Below, piece by piece: positions 11,278-23,184 of a DNA stretch of 64,000 bases. Source of the stretch: Fragum whitleyi (taxonomy: Eukaryota > Mollusca > Bivalvia > Cardiida > Cardiidae). The notes below the pieces were generated by a model. It was not told the origin of the DNA. It ran no database searches and saw nothing but the letters and a program-made list of their open reading frames with translations. Made by a program: the position numbers and the translations under genes. The stretch lies in the NCBI GenBank assembly GCA_948146395.1, contig OX411544.1:53893933-53957932 (forward strand). The letters run 5' to 3'. How positions within the stretch are numbered: the first letter of the stretch is position 1; each line of letters starts with the position of its first letter.

Positions 11278-14200
11278 TTAAAGAGGTTCCGCAATCAAAT
11301 ATGATTGCACGTTTAATGCATAGAATATACTTTTAAGATGACAATGAAATAATTCCGGTTAAAATCCGTTGCCTAGTTATCGAGTTATTAAGCATCAAAG
11401 TATTGATTTTTTACCTGTAAAAAGTTTGTTAATTAGGGTTTACCTAATCTTCCGGTTTTCCTAAAGAGGTGCGCGTGACGTCATCCGATTGAATGATAAA
11501 GACCACAGGCAATCCTGCTGGTTTATATTTATAGTTAATTTGGTTGTTTTTGTAACCAAAATCTTTTTTTTTTTTTCATTTCGACATAAACTTCCAATTG
11601 AACGAGTTGAATACAATCATTATAAATACAGGCCAGCAAATATCTGTAACAGTTGAAATATTTCTTTAAGTTGTGAAGTGTCTTAAGATTAAAAAAACCC
11701 ATTCCTGAACAGAGAATATTGGCTTTCAGATGGCAATTGCAGTTATTATCGATTTTTCGCTTGACAAGCCCTTATTTAATTATAACTTTCGACTTTGTAA
11801 ACAACGGAATGCTAATTGATTGACGCAATGCCCTTTCGTAAAATATAGAATGTTATAAAAAAAAATGGAAATACTATATAGAATTTCATGACGCAAAAAT
11901 ATTTTCACTATTCGGACCGATAAATTAGATTGGGAAGCAGATTGATGATTGACGTACAATACATGCGTCAAAGTTGAAGTAGACAATGTTTAACAGAAAA
12001 CTAAAATGGACTCGTTTACAATCTATCCCTCGAAAGATGAACACATTTTCTATATCTTAAGTTTTGGATACCCGGGTGTATTAAACTTCCTATAACATAA
12101 TTATGTTCAAATTTATTTGTCCTTATTGTACATACATGTGCTTGGATGTAAATAAAAGATTTGTTCTGTTCTGTACTGTACTAAACAAGTGAATAGAAAT
12201 TAAAAATGGCCGATTCAAAGAACGAACGAACGACTCATGGCTGAATGGATGGATTGATGGATGGATGGATGGATGGATGGATGGATGGATGGATGGATAG
12301 ATGGATGGATGGATGGATGGATGGATGGATGGATGGATGGATGGATGGATGGATGGATGGATGGATGGATGGATGGATGGATGGATGGATGGATGGACGG
12401 ACGGACGGACGGACGGACGGACGGACGGACAGACGGACGGACGGATGGATGGATGGAGGGAGGGAGGGAGGGAGGGAGGGAGGGAGGGAGGGAGGATATA
12501 TGGATTGATATATGGATGGATGATTGGATGGGTAGATGAATGGATGGGCGGACAGGCTGTCGGGCGGCGAACTTATGAACGAACTAATGAAAGATTAAAT
12601 GAATCAAACAATGACTTTAAAAGAATAATTATATTGACGGATGGAAGACTTACTGTATTGACGGATTGACGAATAAATTGAGTTACAGACAGATTGATGC
12701 TAAAAAAGTCAGTTTTGTGACAATATTGTCAAATTGATGGTTGATATGGTGGAAAGTAAGAGTGATTGAAGAGAGGTCGAACGAATAAGGATGGATGTAT
12801 GGGGCGAAGATTGAATGAAAATAATATTGTATATATATTTTCAACTTCATGGGTAGTGCTTGGAATCTGTGTAACGTCAGGTTTTACATTTAATTAAAGC
12901 CTTTGAGTTTTCTTTTCTTGCGAATGAAAACAAACAGTATAACAACGATGTACGTACTTTAATTTCACACATTTTTGCTTGTTGATTGGAAATAGTCGTG
13001 TCAAAAAGATAGGCATAATCAGTGGCATATGACATGGGTAATTGATTTGTGCACCGTCACGGTCTGATCAAAGAAAATTTGGCACGTGGTATTGAACGTT
13101 GCGTAAGAATTGCCTATCTTTATGATCCTTGCACGTGTGATTAGCGGCTAATGTTTTGGCATAGATAAAGATGATGCATCGATATGGTCAGATCAAAGAA
13201 AATTTGGATTGTCAATGGCGCAATGTTAAAAAAACCCAGATGAGAGTAGAAACTTTTTAACACTTGCCTAGCGGCTAATTTGATAATCCGCGTGTTGATA
13301 AAGCTTTAGAGAGGATTCGAATAATAAACAGTTATATAACTTAAAAAGTTGTATCATGTGAATTGTTTGCGATCAGTAGCACACCAAAATATTTTCTAAC
13401 AAATCTGGGTATCTTTTTTTTTTTTAAAAAAAAAAAAGAGAAAATAAATAGGAAAGAAAATTATTTTAATGGTGATTGGTAAGATTGATAATTTAATCTG
13501 ATTAAATTCAAATAAAAATGTGATTTTCGGTGATCGAATGTAACTCGTAGTTAGCTGAATAACGGATTAAACCTAAGATTGGAAAAGTACACAGTACACT
13601 CCTAAAGGTAAGACATATAATTTTTGTTCATGAGGGACGAAAATGTCGTAATTTCAGATTTGTACAATCTGATTTTTGAAATTTGGGGCGCTCAATGACC
13701 TTGTCTAGTTCCATATGCCTTTTCGGCTTTCATTATTGGATATACACATGTATATATTTTTTTAAAAAAATCAAAATATTGATATAAGTATTATCATGCG
13801 AGGATAAATGATCCAAAATTTAGATATTTAGATGTCACATTTGAAGGAAAATTAGAATTGCGTAATCCAATCATTTAGAAATTTAGAATTTTCTTTTTTT
13901 TTAAGTAACAATCGTTATCTAAGCCACCCAATCCCATTTCTATGATCATCATTGATAAATTCCCCGAAGTTCCCAATAGAACAATATAATCCAAAGTTAC
14001 TGAATTCCTTTTGCTAACTTTCACAAAGTTGACCAGCTGTTGTTGCTGATTATGTTCTTTCGGAATCACGTGGAGAGATTTTCATCGGCTGTTGAGCAAC
14101 CAAATCCCACACATGATTTTCGTTCCACAATGGTTTCAAACTCTTCACCCCCTTACGATTGTGACATATTTATCCTAGATTAATGAACTGAAGATAAAAT

Positions 14201-14484
14201 ATATGTTTCTTTTATTAAATTATATGATCCAATACCAATGAATCAATTAAATTAAGTCAAATCATATACAATGTAAACTGGTCGCTAAAAACGACTCAAT
14301 TTCTTGACGTCACTTCCGGTTTTACCTCGCGTTAGATAAAATCGCCCAGGTGAGAAAATAGTTTTTTTTGTAAATAACAATTGGTGTTTACTTTTTTAGA
14401 TAAAAACACTTGATTATATGGATATTTCAAGCCTTCATCTTTTTAGAAATATCATTGTTGTGTTGCATTGCAGAATCTCTTTAA
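11278..14484. mobile_element. 3.2-kb terminal-inverted-repeat element in intron 4, no transposase seen
   Basis: The left end TTAAAGAGGTTCCGCAAT and the reverse complement of the right end, TTAAAGAGATTCTGCAAT, agree at 16 of 18 positions. Subterminal sequence is also related in inverted order (a GACGTCA next to TTCCGGTTTT occurs near both ends, at about 11450-11490 and 14308-14332). The interior is non-coding and holds the GGAT tetranucleotide satellite. Target-site duplication is not clear. Base content and CpG differ from the flanking intron. It is most likely a non-autonomous DNA transposon; the superfamily is not assigned. Confidence 0.72.
12241..12545. repeat. (GGAT/GGAC/GGAG)n tetranucleotide satellite
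   Basis: About 290 bp of GGAT repeats pass into GGAC (12396-12440), then GGAG (12455-12494), then imperfect GGAT again. Three overlapping open frames of Met-Asp-Gly-Trp repeats arise only because a 4-bp repeat reads open in all three frames. They are not genes. Confidence 0.97.
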
Positions 14485-14534
14485 TATTTTTTACTCTTTA
14501 TTTTAACCTTTGATTTCTTCATCACTCTTTTCAG

Positions 14535-14764
14535 ATTGATGACAACAGGCATGAGGCCATCCGTGAAAAAGCATCAGAAGCTGCAAAATCATCAGCCAAA
14601 GAGAGAGCCCAACCGAAAAAAGGGGCCACAACACAATCCATAAAAGAAATGGATTTGGTTACTGTTGCTATTCCAAAAATAGATAGAAAGAATACAGATG
14701 TAAAAAGAATCCCAGCCGTGGTAGAGAAAGTCTCTGGTGACATCAGAAAACAATATAGTTTGAG
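14535..14764 (+). CDS. Exon 5: post-integrase SH3-like module
   Basis: 230 nt, acceptor CTTTTCAG, donor TTGAG|GTAAAT leaving two bases. It encodes a basic, Lys/Ala-rich helix (EAIREKASEAAKSSAKERAQ) and then MDLVTVAIPKIDRKNTDVKR and IPAVVEKVSGDIRKQYSLR. The second part corresponds to the small beta-barrel after the core in KRBA2/Ginger integrases, in which a 'gD-x-V-x-v-x-I-P-k-v-D' strand is followed by a 'g-V-v-x-k-v' strand. In Ginger and chromovirus proteins this place is taken by the GPY/F-like module; the GPY residues themselves are not visible here. Confidence 0.85.
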
Positions 14765-16222
14765 GTAAATTTTTTAGTGAATGTATCATGTTTGAAGCAT
14801 GATCAAAATATAACTGGACATATTATGCCAATAAACTTTTTAGCCACTAACCAAAGGCCAGTGAGCTATTCTTCTTGTATTGTTGCCATTGTATGCATCC
14901 ATGGACTGTCTGTATGTTCGAGATTTTTTTCTTTAAATTGTTTCACCGAAACCAAAGGGTAAATTTCAATCATACAAAAATCATTCAACTGAGCAGGAAG
15001 TGCTCTTGGTGAGCTATTTTGATCAACCAATACCATCTGTATATCTGTATATATTGTCTGTCTATTCATTTACAATAATGAATCTTTATTCAAGACTTAA
15101 AATCAGAGCCCTCTTTGTTACAGAACTGGTATTTTTCAAGATTAGGATATGTTGTTGGATCCTGGTTTCCCACAACAAATCCAGAAAAAATCCCAATCAG
15201 GCAAAACACTTTTAGATGCTATTTATCTTGCAATAAGCCATATGATGGTTTTCTCTTTTTACTACTGAAACAAAACATAGAGAAAGTCATTGAAAGTTTT
15301 TCACTCAACACCTTGAACTGATACTCTTATGTTCTGCATGTTGCAGTGAAATATGTTACTGTATAAAGTGCAAAAAAGTAAACGAGATTTGCTTGGGCAG
15401 CTGACTTGCTCCACATGCCTGATTCTACTGATATGATTAGACAAGAATTTTAGTGACTGAATCAATATTTATTTCAAGTGAATAATTATTTTTAGGTGTC
15501 ATAAGCTGAAAAATTTCTACCAAGAAAAAAATCATGATCAATGAATAACATAAAGACAATAGAGCTCTTCCTCTTTAATTCATTTTTTCATCTAATAACA
15601 ACATTTTTGTGCAGTCTGATAATGGGTCAGCCGCAGATCTATTAAATGAATTTGGTTGATATCCATCAATAAGATTCAGAGAAAATTATTTTCAAAGTTT
15701 CCACTATATGACATTATAAAAATTGACCTCCGTCAATAAAAGACACATTTTTTAACTAATAACAATATTTTCAGCACAACTGGACTAAGTTCAGTGGAGT
15801 GTATGTTAGTCGTTAGTCTGTACATAAACTTTTCATTTTCTCTGAAACTCCTGGGCAGAATGTCACCAAATTGCACAGAAATGATCCTTGGGACATGCTA
15901 TGAGAAAAATAGTGATATATTGCTATATAAGAAAATTAAACCACGCCCATTTAAGATTTGTCTTTCATTTGAAAAAAATCCTTTGAAAGTGGATTGCCCA
16001 AGGATCATGAAGTTTGGTTGAGATTAATCTAGTTGTTTCTGAGGGGATGATTTTTAAAAAGAATTATGAGCCAACACACAATTCACAAAGTACCATGACA
16101 TTGGCCCCAGTGTCTTCAGCCATTGAAGCTAAAAAGCAAAATCTGTCATTTATGATTAACACCCAATAAACTATAGTTCTGTTCCACTGGAAGTATAAAT
16201 TTTTGTCATCATGTAATTACAG
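14765..16222. other. Intron, nothing assigned
   Basis: AT-rich, without a convincing repeat boundary or exon. Several short frames on both strands have no domain and no splice context. Confidence 0.5.
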
Positions 16223-16474
16223 ATGCCAATTTGGAGTCTTGGATGGCAGTTTGAGAGAAGACTCCATCCAGCTATTTGAGGGCTTTTTGGATACCTCTAT
16301 GTGGACGAACAAAGAGCCAGTTAGCCTGAGGACTGCAGCTGCCCTGTACAATAGTAGTTTACCATTTTCACACTGTAGATGTAAAGGACAGTGTGGTACG
16401 AATAAATGTCCATGTAAGAAGAAACACCGGCCATGTTCTCAGTCGTGTCACAGAACACATAGCTGTACAAACAG
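16223..16474 (+). CDS. Exon 6: CXC cysteine-rich domain
   Basis: 252 nt; one base completes an Arg codon, donor CAACAG|GTAAAA. After SLRTAAALYNSS comes HCRCKGQCGTNKCPCKKKHR then PCSQSCHRTHSCTN. Nine Cys (C362, C364, C368, C373, C375, C382, C386, C392 plus the upstream C312) include the C-x-C-x3-C-x4-C-x-C-x6-C-x3-C-H pattern of CXC/tesmin-like zinc-binding domains. The same block with 'SLRTAA' before it is found at this position in KRBA2-like integrase proteins of invertebrates (family knowledge, from memory). It is probably a DNA- or chromatin-binding module. Confidence 0.88.
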
Positions 16475-16639
16475 GTAAAAGACCCCTTTTTTTTAAGTCA
16501 ACAATCTGGACAAAATGATGGTTTATGTTATTCTAGCCCAGAATTAGATTTAAAAGACTTTTAGGCGGTTAGGGGAGGGGAGGTGTCTGTGTGTGTGTGG
16601 GAAGGGGTCTATTGTGATGAGAAACAATGGATGTAAGGG

Positions 16640-17430
16640 TTTACCAAGGGTTTTGATTAAATAGTTATTAAATAATTTTGCCCCCTGATATATGCACTAA
16701 ATGTCTTGAAAATTGGTTTGAGTGGGGTCAATTTCAAAATTGGGTCAGGTAGGGTCAAAAATTGGGCCAAGTGATCAGATTTTAGAATAATCTTGTGTGC
16801 ACTATAGAGGAAATATTTCTTGCCCAAATGTTTTATAGTCAGAATAATTGCCTCCATTTAATCTAAGTCAAGATTGAAATTGTGTCAAGTGGGGTCAAAA
16901 ATGGGGGCAAGGGGTCAAATTTTAGGAAAACCTTGTGTGTACTTATTTTGGCCACATTTTTGTCTCAAATGTCTTGAAACTTGGTCAGAATAATTGTCTC
17001 TTTGAAAAATTGATCATACATGTAATTTGGTCAAGTGGGGCGAAAAATTGGATCGAGGGGTCAAATCTTAAAAAACCTTGTGTGGACTCTAGAGGTCCCA
17101 TTTTTGGCCCAAAGGATTTGAACCTTGGTCAGAATGTTTGTCTTCATGAAATTTAATTCATGTTAGAAATTGGTTCAAGTGAGGTAAATGGATCACGGGG
17201 TCAAATTATAGAAAACCTTGTGATCAATCTGGAGGTCACATTTTTTTTTCTCAAATGTCTTGAAACTTGGTCAGAATGTTTGTCTCTATGAAATGTTAGT
17301 CAAATTCAAAATTGGGTCAAGTGGAGTCAAAATGAGGTCAAGGGATCAAATGTATGAAAAACCTTGTGTGAACTCTTGGTGGAAAATTCTGCATCTTGGT
17401 CAGAGTGTTTGTCTTGATATCTTATGCAAG
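16640..17430. repeat. Degenerate tandem repeat, unit about 160 bp
   Basis: Five to six units contain AAACTTGGTCAGAATGTTTG, then GGGTCAAGTGGGGTCAAAA, then AAAACCTTGTGTG. Units are strongly diverged. It lies in intron 6. Similar text (AAACTTGGTCAGAATG) appears in the repeats at 19190-19570 and 36300-36700, so the unit families are related. Confidence 0.8.
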
Positions 17431-18094
17431 TTTAAAAAAAAGGTAAAAATCAAGGACACCTTTAAATAAAAGAAAAATGAAAAAAAATAGTACTTTAGAG
17501 GCAACATATCTGACTTTTTTGTCTTCTTGATATCTTTTACTTTGACTTTGACTGTTTAACCAGTAATGAATTTCAAATAAATAGTGTTGGCACTTTGCCA
17601 CCTTTGTCAATTATATGCATCAGGTGAGTGCGTATGGGCCATTGGACCTCTTTTTCCATAGGAGAGCTTTCTACCTATAATGATTTTTAATAGCTAGTGT
17701 ACTTACATAATTATGTTTTATTTATAAGTAATTCTGTAGTAGTCTGTACTAAATAGGGAACAATAACTGGTTAAGTTGTCAAAATGTCCCCCCCCCCCCA
17801 AAAGCAACTTGGAGTTACGGTTACTATGGACTATACTTCTAGAAGAAATTTTTTAGATAATAAAGTGCAAACCTACAAAAATACTCAAATTGTGGACTGT
17901 AATTCTCCTTTATGACATATACCCTCCTACATAGTTACAATTTTGATATAATTAATGTGTTAGGAGACATACCCTTTATGAATTCAGTGATAGAATGAAA
18001 GATGGAAAACATTAATTAAGGATATCCCCTTTGTTAAACAGCGTGAGAAAAAAAATTACCAAGCGAGCAAATGGTTCTGTTTTGTTTCATGCAG
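17431..18094. other. Intron remainder, nothing assigned
   Basis: Contains a poly-C run near 17789-17799 and AT-rich sequence. The acceptor of exon 7 lies at 18091-18094 (GCAG) after a T-rich tract. Confidence 0.5.
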
Positions 18095-18233
18095 AGAAGA
18101 AGACTTTATTAACAGAACTGACCTACCAGAAGTCCACCCAAATACAGACGAGGTTGATGCTCAACGTCCAGAACCGTCAGTTACCCAAGAGCCAGTTATA
18201 CTAACTTATATATCAGACATTTTGAAAGAAGGG
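18095..18233 (+). CDS. Exon 7: acidic linker
   Basis: 139 nt, one base completing a split Arg codon, then 46 codons in phase 0 to GGG|GTATGT. It encodes an acidic, Pro-rich sequence (DLPEVHPNTDEVDAQRPEPS) and YISDILKEG. No domain is recognised. It is called because its phase fits both neighbours, it has no stop, and both splice sites are good. Confidence 0.68.
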
Positions 18234-19018
18234 GTATGTTCAATATATTCACTACTATAATTTGTGAGTTTGTACCAGTAGGGTACATTTCAGGCTCTTA
18301 TTGTCTTACAGAAGGTTACCAACTGTTCATCATGAAGTATTTGAATATGAAAATAAATTGTTGTTCTTTGTTTTATTTCTAAATTGAGATGTTATGTCAA
18401 GTAGAAACATAAAGATTTTGGGATTCATGTCTGTCTACTTGTATACAGGATTCAGTGCACAAATATCAGATTTAGTAAAACTTTCTCAGGATAGTTTTTT
18501 AATTTGCCTGATCCATTGGAAAACACAGGAAAATGGGCCTTATGTTTTTCTAGCTCATGAAATTCATGTTTCCAAGTAGTACTATCAGATTCTCTTTGAA
18601 ACTTCAATAGGATGAATGTTTGGCTGTAAGGTAGGTTACTTTTGAAAATTGGGGTGATCAATCTTAAACAGCTGGATGATTCTTTGGTTTCATTTTGTAA
18701 GTCAGGTTCTGTTTGAAAATTTGGAGAAAACAGAGGGAAAGGAACCCTTAGGATTATATTATTATTGCAAAAAAGAACAACAAGTTGAAGCAGGGAAAGT
18801 TGCTTAAATATCTCTTGATACATTTTTGTTAAAGCAAAAAGGAACCTAAGTATCAGCTAAAAATAGGAAAAAACTTGGAAGACAGAAAAGTGTCTCACAC
18901 CAAAATGGGCCTCTTGTTATTTGTGTAAGCATGGTAAAACAAAACATCAGCTATATTTCTTGGTTTTAATTTTTACGATACTTGAAACTAGGCACAAGTA
19001 AGAGTTATGGCTCTTTTA

Positions 19019-19700
19019 ATCTCACCTGAGCACTAAGTGCACACGGGAGCTATTGTGATCTTTCAATGTCCGGCATCCACCTGTCTATCTGTCCATCTGT
19101 CCCTCATGGTGTCAACAATTTCTTTCAACGACATCTTCTCCTTAACTACTGGGTCAAAATCAACCAAACTTGGCAGAAATATTCCTGGTGTGGTCCCTTG
19201 TAAAAATTGCTAAAATGGAAAGCAGCCGCGCCATATCACAGGAAAAGGGGCCTTAATGACAATTTTCTTATTTACACTCTAGAAGCCACAAATATGGTCC
19301 AATCTTCATGAAACTTTGTCAGAATGTTTGTTAGGTCATGAGGATGAATCCTTTTGAAACTGGAAAGCATCCTTGCCATATCACAGGAAAAGGGGCCTGA
19401 ATGACAATTTTCCTGGAAGAGCTCCAGACGCCACAAATATGGTCCAATCATTATGTAGCTTGATCAAAATGTTTGCCAGGTCATAAGAATGAACTCTGTT
19501 GAAAATGGGGAGGATTCATACCATATCACAGGCAAAGGAGTCTTAATGATAATTCACTTGAAATAACACAAATATGGCCCAAAACTTTGAAACTTGGTTT
19601 TGTGTAGAAATTATCTTCTTTATGACATCTGCCTTTTTCATTTATTTGATGTCCCAGTGATTCAGGTGAGCGATCTAGGACCAGCATGGTCCTATTGTTC
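19019..19700. repeat. CTCACCTGAGC element, copy B
   Basis: Left end CTCACCTGAGCACTAAGTGC, right end CAGGTGAGCGATCTAGGACC. The interior has units of about 140 bp with AAATATGGTCCAATC, GAAACTTTGTCAGAATG and ACCATATCACAGG, a different inner unit from copy A at 6171 although the ends match. It lies in intron 7. Confidence 0.87.
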
Positions 19701-20088
19701 AACTTATATTTTTTGCATTATCCAGCATCTGCAGCTTAGTGCTGCGACCTCTGGGTGGTACTCTTGTTTGATTAACACAAGAGGGATTTCATTTCAACCA
19801 TTAGTTAAGACACTGAAAATAATTGCACTAAAAAATGAATCAATGTTTTTTAACAATGTGCAAAAGTTGAATCCTAAATCCCTAGAAACTAATTGTGATT
19901 TTACTTGAATTGACTTTCAATTAAATCACCATTGAAGAAATAAGTCAATCACAACCTCTTATGTGTTTAGCATTTAGTTCCAGCCACCACATTACTTTAA
20001 GGACAGATTTGGAGAGAAATAACCACATGACTTGTTAAGTCATATGTTTGTTTGACTGTAAGAAAAACCTTTTCCCTTTTCATTGTAG

Positions 20089-20246
20089 AATTTCAGTCAA
20101 GACAGCTGCGAATTAGTGCTTGAGATGCTTGGAAACACAATTACAGTGGATCTACTGGGGACAATATTAAAAAAACTGCCAACTCAGATATTCCCTCCTC
20201 CCCAGATTGATCTAGATGTAGAGGAATTAAATAAATATGGATCTGG
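20089..20246 (+). CDS. Exon 8: linker before the OTU-like part
   Basis: 158 nt, acceptor CATTGTAG, donor TCTGG|GTAAGA leaving two bases. It encodes a helix-rich sequence (SCELVLEMLGNTITVDLLGT, then ILKKLPTQIFPPPQIDLDVE). No domain is recognised. Phase and splice signals fit the flanking exons, and the PPPQIDLDVEELNKYG end leads into the OTU-like segment. Confidence 0.7.
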
Positions 20247-20724
20247 GTAAGAAGAAATTTTATTAGATTAAGGAATTAAATCCATTGTTTTCATATGTTC
20301 AATAATGCCTCCCATGTCAAGACACTGCTTATAGTTACCCCCCCATCCCCCCTCCCGCACCAAACTTTGTTTTGGGTAGACATAGGACGCTTGTCAGTCA
20401 GTCTGTTGCCTTTTTTTGTCCGATAGTCTTCTTAGAGACCATTACAGCTACATGTATTAATACAATGTATACATAATGTTTATCTGCAAATGAAGTTGGG
20501 CACCTGCAATTTTCAATGCCTTACAAGTATTATTTAATTATCATTCAATTTAGATTTAAATGGTCTTGCATTTTGATTAACTTTAAGCATGGCTTGCTGT
20601 AACTGCTTGGCCAACTGATGACCTTAGTTTTAAATTCCATACATAGAATGACACACACTCAATATATGATTTTGCCCTTAAAATAACTTCCATCTTACTA
20701 TTCATCCTATTTCATGAATTTCAG

Positions 20725-20911
20725 ATATAGCAAATTCATTCCGAAAGAACTTATGAAGACACATGTGGTATACTGTAGCAGTTCGGATAGGAACAGATGT
20801 CTTTTCAACTCTATATCCTTACTTCTATACGGAAATGAGCAACAGGCAGCATTTCTGAAGATGATGGCCTGCTTGAAGAGTGCTGCTGAAATTGAGGGGA
20901 TTGTAGATGAG
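20725..20911 (+). CDS. Exon 9: OTU-like segment with candidate nucleophile Cys
   Basis: 187 nt, acceptor ATTTCAG, donor GATGAG|GTAGCA (usable but not strong). It encodes SSDRNRCLFNSISLLLYGNE, which matches the OTU cysteine-protease nucleophile motif D-G-N-C-L-F-x-S-x-S as used in Ginger and vertnin-like proteins, followed by a helix (FLKMMACLKSAAEIEGIVDE). One residue more than usual separates the Asp (515) and the Cys (519), so the motif is altered and activity is uncertain. Some OTU relatives act as non-catalytic folds. Confidence 0.75.
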
Positions 20912-21039
20912 GTAGCAGCAATTATAAACTATAAAGCTTTTTACTGCCTTAAAATTTCATGTACATTTTACCAATTCATTTGGTCTTAGAACGTCTATAT
21001 TTTTGATAGGATTTTGTATTTACGAATTTGAGTGGGTTT

Positions 21040-21125
21040 GCTAGCCTTCAGCTGTTATCCCACATAGGTCTTTGAATTATGGTGAAAGAGTTGTCAGAGA
21101 GGGTGAGTTCTAAAATCTGGGGAGT
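21040..21125 (-). mobile_element. SINE type 1 fragment
   Basis: CTAGCCTTCAGCTGTTATCC and CACATAGGTCT are the reverse complement of the type 1 SINE body (GATAGCAGC...GGCTAG, AGACCTATGTG). Only about 85 bp of the body is kept; head and tail are lost. Confidence 0.6.
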
Positions 21126-21635
21126 TTTTTAATGATGGTCTGACCTGCTACCACTGAGTTATAATGTCAGCTACCAATTGAATTGAAACTTAGCCTTGAA
21201 TTTCCTGGGGTTAAGGTCTACCAAAGTTGTTTCATTGAATCCAGTTGTCAAGGAAACATAAATATTTTGATTGTTTTCAAAACAAACAACAAAGGATATC
21301 TTAGCTACAAATATATAATTAATTGTTTTTCAGAGAATTTTTCTTTGAGTAATTCAAAAAATCTTATCTTTCTCCTAAATAATCATTGCTCTATGATAAA
21401 TTGGCCTGCAGGTTTTAAAAAAGATTTAAGTATAAATGACTTAATCCTCATTCCCATATTCAATTTTGAGATTTATATTTCTTGTCAAATTTTATACTGC
21501 TTTTATTTTAAGTGTTGGTAGGAATCAATTCTAAAGTTAGTCTTTTTGACTATCTAGCACAGGCACCTGGTTAAGGCAGTCAATTGCAATCCTGTGGTTG
21601 GTTGATATAAAATGCTGATAACTCTAGAAAAAATA

Positions 21636-22365
21636 TTTGAATAATTGCAATCTAATATAATAAAGAATTTTGATTGGTTTAAATCGCATCACGTGGGGAA
21701 ATCCATTGCACTTTATTTCTGTATAAAATGCAATAGGTCTTTCGGGAAACCCCCGATCTTCGATCTGCATTTCCTGTGTTGAAGGAACTCGAAAACCCCT
21801 CGTTTCCCTTCCATATCGTAATATTGCTATTTAATATATTAGGAATTAAGATATTTTCGAAAGAATTTATGATTAAAAGTATGCAGCTCAGATTCTGAGT
21901 CGATGTTTACAGTGAGTCGACGAAGACCACCAAGCAACCCTCTCAGCTTAGCCCGATCACGAAAGTTTCGGTTTAAATGTGGAACAACTTGTCAAAATTA
22001 TGTTTTGATTATAAGTACCTCTACGAATGTCAAATTGTCGTTTATTTGTGTACCATTTGATTAATCTTATGCCGTTTAACTTCGATAGCGAGAATGGAAA
22101 TACACGATCTAAAAATAGATTGTGTAATACGCGCAGAAAGTAGACTCGAAACTTTAATGTTTAGCCGAGTATTTTAATAGTTTCTTAGACCAAGAGGATT
22201 GCAATTATAAGGGCCGAGTGTCTTTTTCACAGCGTTTATTGGGGTATAAAGTGCAATTGCCTTAGCACATGGCTTAAACATAACGCCCTACGGGCGTTAT
22301 TTGCCATGTGCTAAGGCAATTGCACTTTATACCCCAATAAACGCAGTGAAAAAGACACTCATCCC
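21636..22365 (+). mobile_element. Composite element with terminal hairpin, copy 1
   Basis: A core of about 570 bp is bounded by AATAATTGCAATC (about 21640) and its inverse GATTGCAATTATAA (about 22197), immediately followed by a 145-nt hairpin. The same arrangement in reverse orientation lies at 47772-48527, with matching inner sequence (CGCATCACGTGGGGAAATCC, ACCCCCGATCTTCGATCTGC). No ORF. Association of core and hairpin in both copies means they move, or were duplicated, as one unit. Confidence 0.85.
22216..22360. repeat. 145-nt near-perfect hairpin
   Basis: Arms of 58 nt at 22216-22273 and 22303-22360 pair with a single mismatch (CACAGCG against CGCAGTG). The 29-nt centre carries a second palindrome (ATAACGCCC/GGGCGTTAT). 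It has no coding capacity. A matching hairpin of the same length is at 47777-47921. Confidence 0.95.
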
Positions 22366-22518
22366 TATAGTATGTGTCAAAAAACAGAACAGCCATCATA
22401 CGTAACAACTCTTATCGGTATTTATATAGCCACTGAAGAAAGGGTTGCTCAATCAATAATCATTTTGACACATGTTAATTTTGATGATCCAATTTAATGT
22501 TATTTCCATTGTTTGCAG

Positions 22519-22676
22519 ATATCAAGAAAGTACCCTACCCCGGAGTTACTGACAGCATGGGCCTCAAGCTTCACTTCAACATTACCTGATGTTGACCAAA
22601 GACCAGTAAATGATGCAGTACGAGATCTTGTCCAAAAGGAAATCATTGACACCTTAGCAGACAATGATTCGGGTTT
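22519..22676 (+). CDS. Exon 10: middle of the OTU-like part
   Basis: Acceptor TTTGCAG, phase 0 start. It encodes KYPTPELLTAWASSFTSTLP and DAVRDLVQKEIIDTLADNDSG, with no motif of its own. Two donors are possible: after 22672 (CGG|GTTTGT) and after 22676 (TTT|GTATTT). Only the second joins in frame with an exon 11 starting at 23185; the first fits an exon 11 starting at 23211. I prefer 22676 because it keeps the FNHFVP motif of exon 11. Confidence 0.68.
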
Positions 22677-23184
22677 GTATTTCTTAAAAGCTTGATTTTT
22701 TTAACATGAACAGATGTGCAAAATACCACAATATCACATGCCAAATTGACTTTTTATTACTGAATAGGGTTTAATGCTATTCTAATCAGTATTTTAGTCA
22801 TACTGTAGCAACAAGAACACCTTACCATGAGTTCTTGCTATTTATCACACCTTAAAATTGTTAATCAGATGATAAAAAGTCTTTAAAAGCAGGGCTCATT
22901 TCTGTACATGATAGAAAGGAAGTTTTCTGACCTTCAAACAAAATTTTAGTTTGTCTTCATTAATGTGTATTAACCATTTTGAACTAAAGCACCAAGTATC
23001 ATTTTGTGAAATTTGAAATAGTAACAACTGTTAAATCATTGTAAGTAAGTGCCAAAACTCTTGCATGTTTCTGGATTAAAAGATATTTATTTTCTTCTTT
23101 TTTAAGTATTTCCTGATCGATTATTTTCATGATTTAAATGTAAAATAGTGTCACTTTTATAGACTTTTTTGTGTGTGTTTTAAG

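Noticed and set aside
12245..12669. Three overlapping frames of Met-Asp-Gly-Trp repeats
   Set aside because: They result from a 4-bp tandem repeat that reads open in every frame; no start context, splice sites or domain.
18452..18823. 123-codon minus-strand frame
   Set aside because: Intronic, AT-driven composition, no domain, no splice context.
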